15,741 nt of DNA from Actinomycetes bacterium (GCA_024640745.1 JAHEEL010000020.1:1864-17604); one strand, 5' to 3'. Shown: positions 5,758 to 14,268, counted from the stretch's first letter. Notes: generated from the letters alone by a model not told the origin. Translations and numbers: made by a program.

Positions 5758-6840
5758 ATGCACCTGTCTTGGCTCGAACTCAGGGACACCCGCTGCTACG
5801 AGCTGCTTCGCTTCGCGCCGGATGAGGGCGTCAACATCCTCGTTGGCAGCAACGGCGCGGGAAAGACGAGCATTCTCGAGGCCATCGCCTACCTCGGTCT
5901 GCTCAGATCGTTTCGGGGGACGCCGGACGACGCAATCGTTCGGAACGAAACCGATCGAGCAGTGATTCGGGGCGAGTTCGCGGTGGCCTCTGGAGCAACA
6001 CGCGTCGAGATCGAACTACCGCGTCCGGGCCGGCGTCGGGTCCTCATCAACGGGAAGCGACCGCAGCGCAACCGCGATGTCCTCGCACAGATCCCGGTGG
6101 TCGCCTTCCAGCCCGATGATCTCGATCTCGTCAAACGCGGCCCGAGCTTGCGTCGTGGATATCTCGACGATCTCGCGGCGCAGTTGTGGCCGCAAGCCGG
6201 CGCGGATCAGCAGGACTACGACCGAGCCGTCCGGCAGAGGAACTCACTGTTGAAGCAGGCGGGGCGGAACGCCGACGCGATCACGCTGGACGTGTGGGAC
6301 GATCGCGTGGCGACCGCGGGAGCGGCCGTGTTCGACCATCGGGTGCGCGTGCTCGAGACGCTCGATGCGGCCCTTGGTGAGGCCTACCGGCTCGTCGGGG
6401 AACGAGGAACGATGACCTGGGCGTACGCGGCGAACTGGGGAGCAACCATCGAGGGTGGGGGAGGGGTCGACCGACTTCGCGACGCATTGGCGTCGCGTCG
6501 TTCCAGAGATCTCGACCAACGCACCACGAGCGCCGGTCCACACCGCGATGATCCGGCGCTGGTGATCGACGGGCGACCGGCCCGGACGATGGCCAGTCAG
6601 GGCGAGCAGCGCACCGTTGCCCTTGCCCTGCGGGTCGCTGCGTACCGCGTCCTCAGCACCGTTCGCTCGACGAAGCCGATCCTCTTGCTCGACGACGTCT
6701 TCTCCGAACTCGATCCCGAGCACGCTCGCGGGGTGATGACGCTCCTCGACACCGGCCAGGTTTTTGTCACCACCGCGAGAGAAGATGAGATCCCGGCAAC
6801 CGGCATGAGATGGACCGTCGAGGAAAGGGCGGTGACATGA
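5758..6840 (+). CDS. recF: DNA replication and repair protein RecF
   Basis: A 360-residue SMC-like ATPase of usual length. Walker A GSNGAGKTS is at residues 30-38, the ABC-type signature SQGEQRT begins at 280, and Walker B ILLLDDVFSELD surrounds D312/D313. RecF acts with RecO and RecR to load RecA at single-strand gaps and stalled forks. The ATG is preceded by a strong GGAGGTG, and the N-terminus MHLSWLELRDTRCYELLRF matches the family. The stop overlaps the next gene as ATGA, so recF and the DUF721 gene are probably translationally coupled. There is no gnd-like gene between dnaN and recF, unlike in mycobacteria. Confidence 0.97.
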   Translation: MHLSWLELRDTRCYELLRFAPDEGVNILVGSNGAGKTSILEAIAYLGLLRSFRGTPDDAIVRNETDRAVIRGEFAVASGATRVEIELPRPGRRRVLINGKRPQRNRDVLAQIPVVAFQPDDLDLVKRGPSLRRGYLDDLAAQLWPQAGADQQDYDRAVRQRNSLLKQAGRNADAITLDVWDDRVATAGAAVFDHRVRVLETLDAALGEAYRLVGERGTMTWAYAANWGATIEGGGGVDRLRDALASRRSRDLDQRTTSAGPHRDDPALVIDGRPARTMASQGEQRTVALALRVAAYRVLSTVRSTKPILLLDDVFSELDPEHARGVMTLLDTGQVFVTTAREDEIPATGMRWTVEERAVT

Positions 6841-7187
6841 GCAGAGCCAACTACTACCAAAGCAAACCGCCGCCACAACAACCGCGGCCGATCGATGAGG
6901 TGCTGGGTTCGATCGTCGAACGCGCGGGAGCGAGCCCCGACCTCAACATCTCGAAGCTGGTGTCCTCCTGGGAGGACATCGTTTCGGAGCGATGGCAGGG
7001 GCATTCGCGGCCCATCGGCGTGCGCGAGCAGGTGTTGTTGGTCGAGGTGCCGGACGGGGCGGATGCGAGCCTGCTCCGGTACGACGCTCCCGATCTACTG
7101 CGGCGGATTTCTGCCCAATTCGGCCCGGATCTGGTCCGGTCGGTGAGATTCCGTGTCGCGGGGGACGGTCGTGGCGGAAAGCCTTGA
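6837..7187 (+). CDS. dciA: DUF721/DciA-family protein, probable replicative helicase loader
   Basis: A 116-residue protein with the DUF721 core: LGSIVERAG, then LVSSWEDIVSERWQGHSRPI, then VLLVEVPDGADASLLRYDAP. Proteins of this family (DciA) load or operate DnaB in bacteria that lack DnaC or DnaI. The recF-DUF721-gyrB position is typical of actinobacteria. The frame is open upstream to 6810, but the ATG at 6837 overlaps the recF stop and has AAAGGG and GGCGG shortly before it. The N-terminal 25 residues are rich in Q and P and probably flexible. Family assignment is secure; the helicase-loading role is inferred from studied homologues. Confidence 0.88.
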   Translation: MSRANYYQSKPPPQQPRPIDEVLGSIVERAGASPDLNISKLVSSWEDIVSERWQGHSRPIGVREQVLLVEVPDGADASLLRYDAPDLLRRISAQFGPDLVRSVRFRVAGDGRGGKP

Positions 7188-7237
7188 AATGAAAGAGGTT
7201 TCCACCGAAATCGACTATCATGACGGCGGTGTCAGCA

Positions 7238-7262
7238 GCCCCCACTGAGCGCCTCCGGGGGC
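7238..7262 (+). other. Stem-loop in the gyrB leader
   Basis: GCCCCC (7238-7243) and GGGGGC (7257-7262) can form a six-pair stem with a 13-base loop, ending seven bases before the gyrB AAGGAG. There is no T-run, so it is not an ordinary terminator. It could tune gyrB translation or processing. Upstream, TATCAT (7216-7221) resembles a -10, but no matching -35 is visible. Confidence 0.25.
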
Positions 7263-7278
7263 GATCCGAAGGAGTCCC

Positions 7279-9204
7279 GTGAGCACGACGAAACGCGACC
7301 AGAACGCGTCATACGAAGCGAAAGACATCAAGGTCCTCGAGGGCTTGGAAGCGGTCAGGCGACGGCCAGCAATGTACATCGGTTCGACCGGGCCGCGGGG
7401 GCTGCACCACCTCATCTGGGAAGCCGTCGACAACTCCGTCGATGAGGCCATGGCGGGGTTCTGCACCCGGGTCGAGGTGGCCTTGCTCGCCGACGGGGGA
7501 GTGCGCGTCCGGGACAACGGTCGGGGCATCCCGGTCCTGAAGCATCCGAAGACCAAGCAATCGGCGCTCACCACCGTCATGACCACCCTCCACGCCGGCG
7601 GGAAGTTCGAATCCGGTGCCTACACCGTCTCGGGAGGCCTGCACGGCGTTGGAATCTCGGTGGTGAACGCGCTGTCGACGCGGGTGGACGTCGACGTTGT
7701 TCGCGACGGATACCACTGGTCCCAGTCCTACGAATACGGCGTTCCGACCGGGCCGGTCAAGAAGGGTGCTACGGCGAAGCGGACCGGGACGCAGGTCGTG
7801 TTCTGGGCGGATCCCGAGATCTTCACCGAAGGCGTCGAGTACTCGGCGAAGACCGTCGTGAGCCGTCTGCGCGAGATGGCGTTTCTCAACAAAGGCCTCG
7901 AGATCCGCTTCCGGGACGAACGCTCGGAGACGCCCGTCGAGGAGGTCTTCAAGTACTCGGGCGGTCTGGTCGACTTCGTCAACCATCTCAACACGAATCG
8001 GGAGCCCATCCACCGTCAGATCGCCTATTTCGAGGACTCCACGGATGATGCGGAGATCGAGGTCGCGCTGCAGTGGACTGGGACGTACCGCGAGACGATC
8101 CTCAGCTTTGCCAACAACATCAATACGCACGAAGGCGGGACCCACGAGGAAGGGTTCCGGACCGCCCTGACCCGTTCCATCAACGAGTTTGCCAGGAGCA
8201 GGAATCTGCTCAAGGAGAAGGACGCCAACCTGACCGGCGAGGACGTGCGCGAGGGGCTCACCGCGGTGATCTCCGCCAAGGTGCGCCAGCCGCAATTCGA
8301 GGGTCAGACCAAGACGAAGCTCGGCAACACCGAGATCCGGTCGTTCGTCCAGAAGGCGCTCAATCAGGCGATCCCCGAATGGCTCGAGCGGAACCCGGGC
8401 GACGCCCGTCGCATCGCGGACAAGTCGTCCCAGGCCGCGCGCGCCAGGATGGCCGCGCGCCAGGCACGCGACCTGACTCGGCGCAAGAGCCTCCTCGAAT
8501 CGGCAGGCCTCCCGGGGAAGCTCTCAGACTGCTCGGCGAAGGATCCGGAGCGAAGCGAGATCTTCATCGTCGAGGGCGACTCGGCCGGCGGTTCGGCCAA
8601 GCAGGCCCGGAACAGCGAGTTCCAGGCGATCCTGCCGATCCGGGGCAAGATCATCAACGTCGAGAAGAACCGCCTCGCGCGGGTGCTCCAGAACAACGAG
8701 ATCCAGTCGCTCATCACCGGGATCGGGACCGGGATCGGCGACGAGTTCGACATCGAGAAGGCCCGCTACCACAAGATCGTGATCCTCACCGACGCCGATG
8801 TCGATGGCGCCCACATCCGGACGCTTCTGCTCACGTTCTTCTTCCGGCACATGCCGCAGCTCATCGAGTCTGGATACGTGTACATCGCCCAGCCGCCGCT
8901 CTACAGCGTCAAGGTCGGGTCCAAAACGACCTGGGTCCAGGACGATGCCGGTCTCGACGAGATCAAGACGCAGATGGCGGGCAAGAAGCTCAACATCCAG
9001 CGGTTCAAGGGCCTCGGCGAGATGAACGCTGAGGAGCTCTGGGACACGACGATGGATCCGGAGTTCCGAGTCTTGCTCCAGGTCGGTCTCGACGACCAGT
9101 TCTCCGCAGAAGAAACGTTCTCAACCCTCATGGGCACCGACGTCGACGCTCGCCGAACCTTCATCCAGCAGAACGCCAAAGACGTTCGATTCCTCGACTT
9201 CTAG
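7279..9204 (+). CDS. gyrB: DNA gyrase subunit B
   Basis: A 641-residue full-length GyrB without the insertion seen in some Gram-negatives. The GHKL ATPase shows WEAVDNSVDEA (E48, N52), RDNGRGIP (D79) and a long glycine-rich lid at about 107-125. The TOPRIM domain has EGDSAGGSAKQ starting at E432 and DADVDGAH with acidic residues at 505, 507 and 509. The C-terminus has QRFKGLGEMN and ends KDVRFLDF. It supplies ATP-driven strand passage for negative supercoiling with GyrA. The GTG at 7279 is preceded by AAGGAG four bases upstream. gyrA starts eight bases after the stop, indicating an operon. Confidence 0.97.
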   Translation: MSTTKRDQNASYEAKDIKVLEGLEAVRRRPAMYIGSTGPRGLHHLIWEAVDNSVDEAMAGFCTRVEVALLADGGVRVRDNGRGIPVLKHPKTKQSALTTVMTTLHAGGKFESGAYTVSGGLHGVGISVVNALSTRVDVDVVRDGYHWSQSYEYGVPTGPVKKGATAKRTGTQVVFWADPEIFTEGVEYSAKTVVSRLREMAFLNKGLEIRFRDERSETPVEEVFKYSGGLVDFVNHLNTNREPIHRQIAYFEDSTDDAEIEVALQWTGTYRETILSFANNINTHEGGTHEEGFRTALTRSINEFARSRNLLKEKDANLTGEDVREGLTAVISAKVRQPQFEGQTKTKLGNTEIRSFVQKALNQAIPEWLERNPGDARRIADKSSQAARARMAARQARDLTRRKSLLESAGLPGKLSDCSAKDPERSEIFIVEGDSAGGSAKQARNSEFQAILPIRGKIINVEKNRLARVLQNNEIQSLITGIGTGIGDEFDIEKARYHKIVILTDADVDGAHIRTLLLTFFFRHMPQLIESGYVYIAQPPLYSVKVGSKTTWVQDDAGLDEIKTQMAGKKLNIQRFKGLGEMNAEELWDTTMDPEFRVLLQVGLDDQFSAEETFSTLMGTDVDARRTFIQQNAKDVRFLDF

Positions 9205-9212
9205 GACTTCGC

Positions 9213-11651
9213 ATGCCGAACGACGACCAGACAGCACGAATCGCTCCGATCGACATCGAGCGCGAGATGCAGGACTCGTTCCTGGAGTATGCGATGTCGG
9301 TCATCGTGTCGCGCGCCCTGCCGGACGTGCGCGACGGGTTGAAGCCGGTGCACCGGCGCATCCTGTATGCGATGTACGACGCCGGGATACGACCGGGGAC
9401 GCCGTTCCGCAAGTCGGCGCGCGTGGTCGGTGACGTCGTCGGTTGGTTCCACCCGCACTCGCCCGAAGCCGTCTACGACGCGATGGTCCGGCTGGGTCAG
9501 GATTTCTCGATGCGGAGTCCGCTCATCCAACCGCAGGGGAACTTCGGCACGGTGGACGATCCCCCGGCAGCGATGCGCTACACCGAAGCTCGCATGGCGC
9601 CGATCGCCGCGTTCCTGCTCGAGGGCATCGACGAGGACACCGTCGATTGGACCGACAACTACTCGGGCGAGCGGGAAGAGCCCGCCGTGTTGCCGTCCCG
9701 GTTCCCGAACCTCCTCGTCAACGGGTCGACGGGCATCGCCGTCGGCATGGCGACCAACATCCCTCCACACAACCTCACCGAGGTCATCGACGCGGTCCTC
9801 TACGGTCTCGACCATCCGGAAGCCACCGTCGACGACCTCTCGGAGTTCGTCCAGGGTCCCGACTTCCCGTCCGGCGCCTACATCGTCGGCATGGCCGGCG
9901 TCAAGCAGGCACTGGCTACCGGCCGCGGCTCGATCAAGATGCGCGCCGTCACCGACATCGTCGAGACGAGGCGGGGGCGGATGGCGATCGTCGCTACCGA
10001 GATCCCGTACCAGGTATCTCGCGACCGAATCATGGCCAAAACCGCCGAGCTGGTGCGGAAGAAGACCATCACCGGCATCGCCGACCTGCGGGACGAATCC
10101 GACCGCGACGGGACCCGCCTCGTGATCGAGCTGCGCAAGGATGCGAATCCTCAAGTCGTGCTCAACCTGCTCTTCAAGCACACCCAGCTCGAGGAGAACT
10201 TCTCGGTCAACCAGATTGCGCTCGTCGACGGCGTTCCCCGGACGCTGAACATTGCGGAGCTGGTGCACCACTACATCGCACACCAGCTCGAGGTCATCGA
10301 GCGCCGGAGCCGTTTCCGGCTTGCGAAGGCCGAGGCGCGTTCGCACATCGTCGAAGGGCTGCTGATCGCCCTCGACAACATCGACGAGGTGGTTGAGATC
10401 ATCAAGTCTTCCGCAGACGTGGCGGACGCCCGAGCGGCCTTGATGGAGCGGTTCTCCCTGAGTGAGATCCAGACCAACCACATCCTCGACATGCCGCTGC
10501 GGCGCCTTACGGCTCTCGAGACCGGCAAGCTGAGGGAAGAGTACGAAGAGCTACAGACCTTGATTGGTGAGTTGAAGGAACTGCTCGCCAGTGAAGAGAA
10601 GCGCCGGGCCCTGATCGGGGAAGAGCTCACCGTCGTTCGCGACAAATTCGGCAACGACCGTAGGAGCCGCATCATCCCGGACACCGGCGAGATGTCGCTC
10701 GAGGACCTCATCGCCGATGAGGAACTCGTCGTCACCGTGTCGGGCGCGGGCTACATCAAGTCGGTGCTCGCGAAGACCTACCGCACGCAGGGGCGCGGCG
10801 GGCGCGGCGTGCGTGGCGCCACCTTGCGCGAAGACGACATCGTCGAACACGTCCTCCACACGTCGGCCCACGCGTACCTGCTGTTCTTCACCAATCGCGG
10901 CAAGGTCTACCGGGTCCGGGCGCACGAGATTCCGCGCAAGGACCGCAATGCGAAGGGTGTGCTGGTCCAGTCCGTGTTGCCAATGGCTCCGGACGAGATC
11001 ATCGAAGCGGTGATCGACACCCGCGACTACGAGACCAATAGGTATCTGGTCATGTTCACGAAGCAGGGCCAGATCAAGAAGTCGAAGTTCAGCGCGTACG
11101 ACTCACGCAACCAGGTGCTCGTCGCGATCAAGCTCGTGGAAGGCGACGAGGTCGTCGACGTGCGGGCCACCAACGGCGAGAGCGACCTGCTGATGTTCAC
11201 CAAGAACGGCCAGGGCATTCGCTTCTCGGAGGCCGACGCTCGCCCACTCGGACGGGCTTCACAGGGTGTTCGCGGCATCCGACTCCGAGAGGGCGATGAA
11301 GTGGTGGCAGGGACGGTGGCGGAAGAAGGCGGCGATGTGCTCCTGCTGACCAGCGGCGGGTACGGGAAGCGCACCAAGATGGAACTGTTCCGACGGCAGG
11401 GACGTGGAGGGATGGGCGTCAAGGCGATGAAGCTGACCAAGGTCAGGGGATCGCTGGTAGCGGCACTCGCCGTGCGCGCGGACGATGAGGTCTTCGTGAT
11501 TTCGTCCGATGGCATCGTCATTCGTCAAGCGGTCGGCGAGATCAGCCGCCAGCGGCGCGAGTCCACCGGCGTGAAGGTGGTCAGCATCGACGGCAGCGCA
11601 ACGCTCTCGGCCGTGGCTCTCGTCCCGAATGGTGAACACGGCGACGACTGA
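9213..11651 (+). CDS. gyrA: DNA gyrase subunit A (divergent quinolone-resistance region)
   Basis: An 812-residue type IIA topoisomerase A subunit. The breakage-reunion domain has the catalytic R122-Y123 pair in AAMRYTEARM, and the later LLVNGSTGIAVGMATNIPPHN block is canonical. The C-terminal propeller (about 505-800) carries a GyrA-box, QGRGGRG, at its start, supporting gyrase rather than topoisomerase IV. Only one A/B pair is seen here. Oddities: helix alpha-4 reads H80-P-H-S-P-E-A-V-Y-D89 where E. coli has HPHGDSAVYD, so Ser83 of E. coli is Glu85 here; the usual DGQGNFG is QPQGNFG; and the loop before the catalytic tyrosine is one residue shorter than in E. coli or M. tuberculosis. AGGA overlapping the gyrB stop acts as a weak ribosome site. 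Confidence 0.95.
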   Translation: MPNDDQTARIAPIDIEREMQDSFLEYAMSVIVSRALPDVRDGLKPVHRRILYAMYDAGIRPGTPFRKSARVVGDVVGWFHPHSPEAVYDAMVRLGQDFSMRSPLIQPQGNFGTVDDPPAAMRYTEARMAPIAAFLLEGIDEDTVDWTDNYSGEREEPAVLPSRFPNLLVNGSTGIAVGMATNIPPHNLTEVIDAVLYGLDHPEATVDDLSEFVQGPDFPSGAYIVGMAGVKQALATGRGSIKMRAVTDIVETRRGRMAIVATEIPYQVSRDRIMAKTAELVRKKTITGIADLRDESDRDGTRLVIELRKDANPQVVLNLLFKHTQLEENFSVNQIALVDGVPRTLNIAELVHHYIAHQLEVIERRSRFRLAKAEARSHIVEGLLIALDNIDEVVEIIKSSADVADARAALMERFSLSEIQTNHILDMPLRRLTALETGKLREEYEELQTLIGELKELLASEEKRRALIGEELTVVRDKFGNDRRSRIIPDTGEMSLEDLIADEELVVTVSGAGYIKSVLAKTYRTQGRGGRGVRGATLREDDIVEHVLHTSAHAYLLFFTNRGKVYRVRAHEIPRKDRNAKGVLVQSVLPMAPDEIIEAVIDTRDYETNRYLVMFTKQGQIKKSKFSAYDSRNQVLVAIKLVEGDEVVDVRATNGESDLLMFTKNGQGIRFSEADARPLGRASQGVRGIRLREGDEVVAGTVAEEGGDVLLLTSGGYGKRTKMELFRRQGRGGMGVKAMKLTKVRGSLVAALAVRADDEVFVISSDGIVIRQAVGEISRQRRESTGVKVVSIDGSATLSAVALVPNGEHGDD

Positions 11652-11683
11652 GTCCCCAGCTCACGGCTCGGCCGAGACAGAAT

Positions 11684-11723
11684 CGGGTAGCCGGTGGCCC
11701 TCCCCAAACCCAACGGCTACTCG
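11684..11723. repeat. Inverted repeat between gyrA and the DUF3566 gene
   Basis: CGGGTAGCCG (11684-11693) pairs with CGGCTACTCG (11714-11723), ten pairs including one G-T, around a 20-base loop. It lies just after gyrA and overlaps the expected -35 zone of the next promoter. With no T-run it could be a T-less terminator of the gyr operon or a protein-binding site; the sequence does not decide. Confidence 0.3.
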
Positions 11724-11734
11724 GGTGCGGTTCC

Positions 11735-11740
11735 TACACT
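11735..11740 (+). promoter_or_regulatory. -10 element for a leaderless DUF3566 transcript
   Basis: TACACT matches the TANNNT -10 pattern. Its end lies six bases before the ATG at 11747, so transcription would begin on or next to the start codon. No Shine-Dalgarno sequence precedes that ATG. Leaderless messages of this kind are common in actinobacteria. No clear -35 is seen. Confidence 0.45.
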
Positions 11741-11746
11741 CGACCT

Positions 11747-12217
11747 ATGGCGGTTCGACGTGTGCGCCGGGTCATCCGGAAGATCGATCCGTGGACGGTG
11801 TTGAAGGTCTCCCTCTTGCTCAACGCGGTTGGGGCGCTCATCTTCGTGCTCGGGGTCTGGGTCAGCTGGTCGCTCGCCGTCCAGCGCGGCATCCCGGAAA
11901 AGGCGGTGGAGTTCTTCGACAACTTCTCGCTCGTCTTCACGCCGAACGGTGAGCTCTACTTCCGCGCGTTGCTCTTCTTCGCAGTCGTGCTCTACGCCAC
12001 GATGACCGGACTCATGACGCTCGGCGCAGTGCTCTACAACCTGATCTCGGATGTGGTCGGCGGGGTCGAGCTGATCGTGCTCGAGGAGACCTACCTCATT
12101 CCGGCCCCGCGGACGACACCGGTTCGCCCCGCAGTGCACACGCCCGGAAACGGGACAAACGGCGCGAGTTCGACCTCCGACACCGAGCCCGTCCCCACGA
12201 CGGTCGACAGCAGCTGA
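11747..12217 (+). CDS. DUF3566 transmembrane protein
   Basis: A 156-residue integral membrane protein. The basic N-terminus RRVRRVIRKIDPWTVLK leads into a first helix (about 21-45). An amphipathic loop (PEKAVEFFDNFSLVF) follows, then a second helix (about 72-100) and the conserved exit LISDVVGGVELIVLEE. The C-terminal 35 residues are polar, rich in T, P and S, and probably disordered. These features match DUF3566, found directly after gyrA across actinobacteria (the Rv0007 position in M. tuberculosis). Its role is unknown; links to the cell envelope or septum have been suggested by location only. It probably has its own leaderless promoter. Its stop is three bases from the stop of the convergent lipoprotein gene. 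Confidence 0.88.
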   Translation: MAVRRVRRVIRKIDPWTVLKVSLLLNAVGALIFVLGVWVSWSLAVQRGIPEKAVEFFDNFSLVFTPNGELYFRALLFFAVVLYATMTGLMTLGAVLYNLISDVVGGVELIVLEETYLIPAPRTTPVRPAVHTPGNGTNGASSTSDTEPVPTTVDSS

Positions 12218-12220
12218 CAC

Positions 12221-14236
12221 CTACCCGTCGATCGCCGTCAGTGCCAACGGAAGGCGAAGCGAGGCCGACGGGCCCGATGCGGAGACAACGAGCGGGATCT
12301 CGAATCGTGCCTGCTCGAGCAGGCAGAGCCCCTCGGCGTCCTTGCGACACCACACCAGCGCCAGATCGGCGGTGATGGTTCCGATGCCGGCTTGAAGTTC
12401 GATGGGTATGGCCACCGGGAACGTCGCTCCGGTGAGGTCGACGCGACCGCCCTCCGGGAACGAGGCAACGCCGCCGGCGTCGACGACCAGCAGCGACGAG
12501 GAGGCGTCGTCATTGACCTTGTAGCCGTCCGGGAGGCGGACGTCGACGATGAGATCGGCGTCTCCCACCCCGGCCGCGACCGAGCCCAGAGTGACAACGG
12601 TGCCGTCGAATTCGCTCGACGGAGGAGGGGTCGCGAACGCATCGAGCCCGATGAGCACCACGGTGGTGGCTGTTCCGATGGTCAGATCGATGCGCCGGAT
12701 GGCGTGGTTGTTGGTGTCGGCGACCCAGAGCACGTCGCCGTCGACCGAGATTCCTCCCGGCTCGTAGAACCTCGGTTCGGCCCCGTCACGCCATCCGTGC
12801 TCTCCTCCGTACAGCGTGGTGGCCGATCCGGTCGCCGGATCGACCTCCTTGATCTTGGAGTTGTAGGTGTCTGCGACGAGGAGAAGGCCGTCGTGGGTAT
12901 CGATGCCGAGTGGATGTTGAAACCGGGCCTCGGCGCCCGTGCCGTCGCGGTCGCCGAAGGTGAACAGGTTCTCCTCTCCTCCGGCAACGAGGGCCGTCGA
13001 GCCTCCGGCGTCGGAGACGGCGGCGCTTCGGATAGCGCTCGACTCTGAGTCGGCGAAGTAGAGGACGCCCGGAGCGCCGAGTACGAGGCCGGAGGGCTGC
13101 GCCAGTTCGGCCTCGAGCAGCGGTCCGTTGACCGTGCCTTCGCGAGCGCTCCCAACCAACGGTTTCGCGGTGCCGCCTGCGAGGTCGATCTCCCAGATTT
13201 GATGCGTTCCTGCGTTCGCAACGTAGAGGACCTCGTCTGAGAGCTCGAGTGCCCACGGCGAGTTGAGGGCAACCTCGTCGACGGGCCCACCGATCGGGGG
13301 CCAGCCCTGAGTGCCCGTTCCCACGAGTGTCGTCACGGTGCCCGTCGGCAGATCGACGGCGCGCACGGCGTGATTGCCGGTGTCAGCCACGTACAGGGTG
13401 TCGCCGCTCACAACGATGCCCTGGGGCGACGAAAACGCGGCGGAAGGGCCGACGCCGTCCTCGAATCCTTCGCTCCCGGATCCGAACACAGCGGTCACGG
13501 TTCCGTCGTCTCTCGCAGCGATGATCCGATGGTGCCCGGTGTCGGAGATGAAGAGGCGGTCCGAGTCGGTGTCGGCGTACACCTTGCCCGGATAGGACAG
13601 CAGCGTATCGGGAGTGCGTTCTTGCTCGAGCAGCAAGGGGAGCGGGGTCGGATCGAGCATGCCGGAGTCGTCGAACTCCGCTACGAGCCGAGCGATAACC
13701 GGCTGGACCACGTCGTATACCCCTTCCCCGGCATGTAGGCCGACGGCGTTGCCCGCCGGGTCGATGAGCGCCACCGTCGGCCATGCCCGGGCTCCCCAGG
13801 CGTTCCACACGGCAAACTCGGCATCGTTGACCACAGGATGTCGGAGGTCGTAGCGCTGCGTCACCTCGCGGATGTTCTCAGTCTCTCCCTCATTCGAGAA
13901 CTTGGCGGAGTGGACACCGATGACCACCAGCTCGTTCGGAAACTCGGCCTCGAGGCGCTTGAGATCCGGGATGATATGGATGCAGTTGATGCAGCCGTAC
14001 GTCCAGAAATCCAGGAGCACCACCTTGCCGCGAAGCGAAGCAAGGTCGAGGGGCTGCTCGATGTTGAGCCAGTCGAGCCCGTCCGGGAAGTCGGGCGCAG
14101 GCGTCGTGGCGACGGTTGTGGCCTCGACGGTGGTGGACGATGACGTCGCCGGATCCGTCACGCCGGCGTTCGTACACGCTGCGGCGACGGTTGCCAGGAA
14201 CACAAGGATGACGAGGTGTTTGCTCATCGATGACAT
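12221..14236 (-). CDS. Lipoprotein with thioredoxin fold, NHL propeller and C-terminal beta domain (NHLRC2-like)
   Basis: A 671-residue secreted lipoprotein. The signal peptide MSKHLVILVFLATVAAAC has the lipid-modified Cys at 21 (18 from the second ATG at 14227). A Thr/Ser/Pro linker runs to about 48. The thioredoxin-like domain (about 50-195) carries DFWTYGCINC with Cys82 and Cys85. Six NHL-type blades follow (about 210-540), each with a core such as LFISDTGHHRI, LYVADTGNHAV or LWVADTNNHAI. A beta-rich domain (about 545-671) contains two further cysteines in WCRKDAEGLCLLEQ. The same domain order occurs in human NHLRC2, and CINC thioredoxin folds also occur in DipZ-type proteins. It probably acts outside the membrane in thiol-disulfide chemistry; the substrate is unknown. 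It lies 32 bases after the 242-residue protein gene. Confidence 0.85.
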   Translation of the reverse strand: MSSMSKHLVILVFLATVAAACTNAGVTDPATSSSTTVEATTVATTPAPDFPDGLDWLNIEQPLDLASLRGKVVLLDFWTYGCINCIHIIPDLKRLEAEFPNELVVIGVHSAKFSNEGETENIREVTQRYDLRHPVVNDAEFAVWNAWGARAWPTVALIDPAGNAVGLHAGEGVYDVVQPVIARLVAEFDDSGMLDPTPLPLLLEQERTPDTLLSYPGKVYADTDSDRLFISDTGHHRIIAARDDGTVTAVFGSGSEGFEDGVGPSAAFSSPQGIVVSGDTLYVADTGNHAVRAVDLPTGTVTTLVGTGTQGWPPIGGPVDEVALNSPWALELSDEVLYVANAGTHQIWEIDLAGGTAKPLVGSAREGTVNGPLLEAELAQPSGLVLGAPGVLYFADSESSAIRSAAVSDAGGSTALVAGGEENLFTFGDRDGTGAEARFQHPLGIDTHDGLLLVADTYNSKIKEVDPATGSATTLYGGEHGWRDGAEPRFYEPGGISVDGDVLWVADTNNHAIRRIDLTIGTATTVVLIGLDAFATPPPSSEFDGTVVTLGSVAAGVGDADLIVDVRLPDGYKVNDDASSSLLVVDAGGVASFPEGGRVDLTGATFPVAIPIELQAGIGTITADLALVWCRKDAEGLCLLEQARFEIPLVVSASGPSASLRLPLALTAIDG

Positions 14237-14268
14237 TCAACTCGGCGGCGCCGATTACGGCGGAGCGC

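Noticed and set aside
7188..7278. Full gyrB promoter
   Set aside because: A -10-like TATCAT exists, but no -35 at a workable distance; transcription from upstream is equally likely.
9201..10481. Antisense ORF of 426 codons opposite gyrA, with similar long ones opposite gyrB and dnaN
   Set aside because: These are codon-phase shadows rich in D, V, R and H typical of reverse frames; no ribosome site or family motif is seen.
11652..11746. tRNA gene after gyrA, as in many actinobacteria
   Set aside because: No acceptor or T-loop pattern can be found; only an inverted repeat and a promoter are present.
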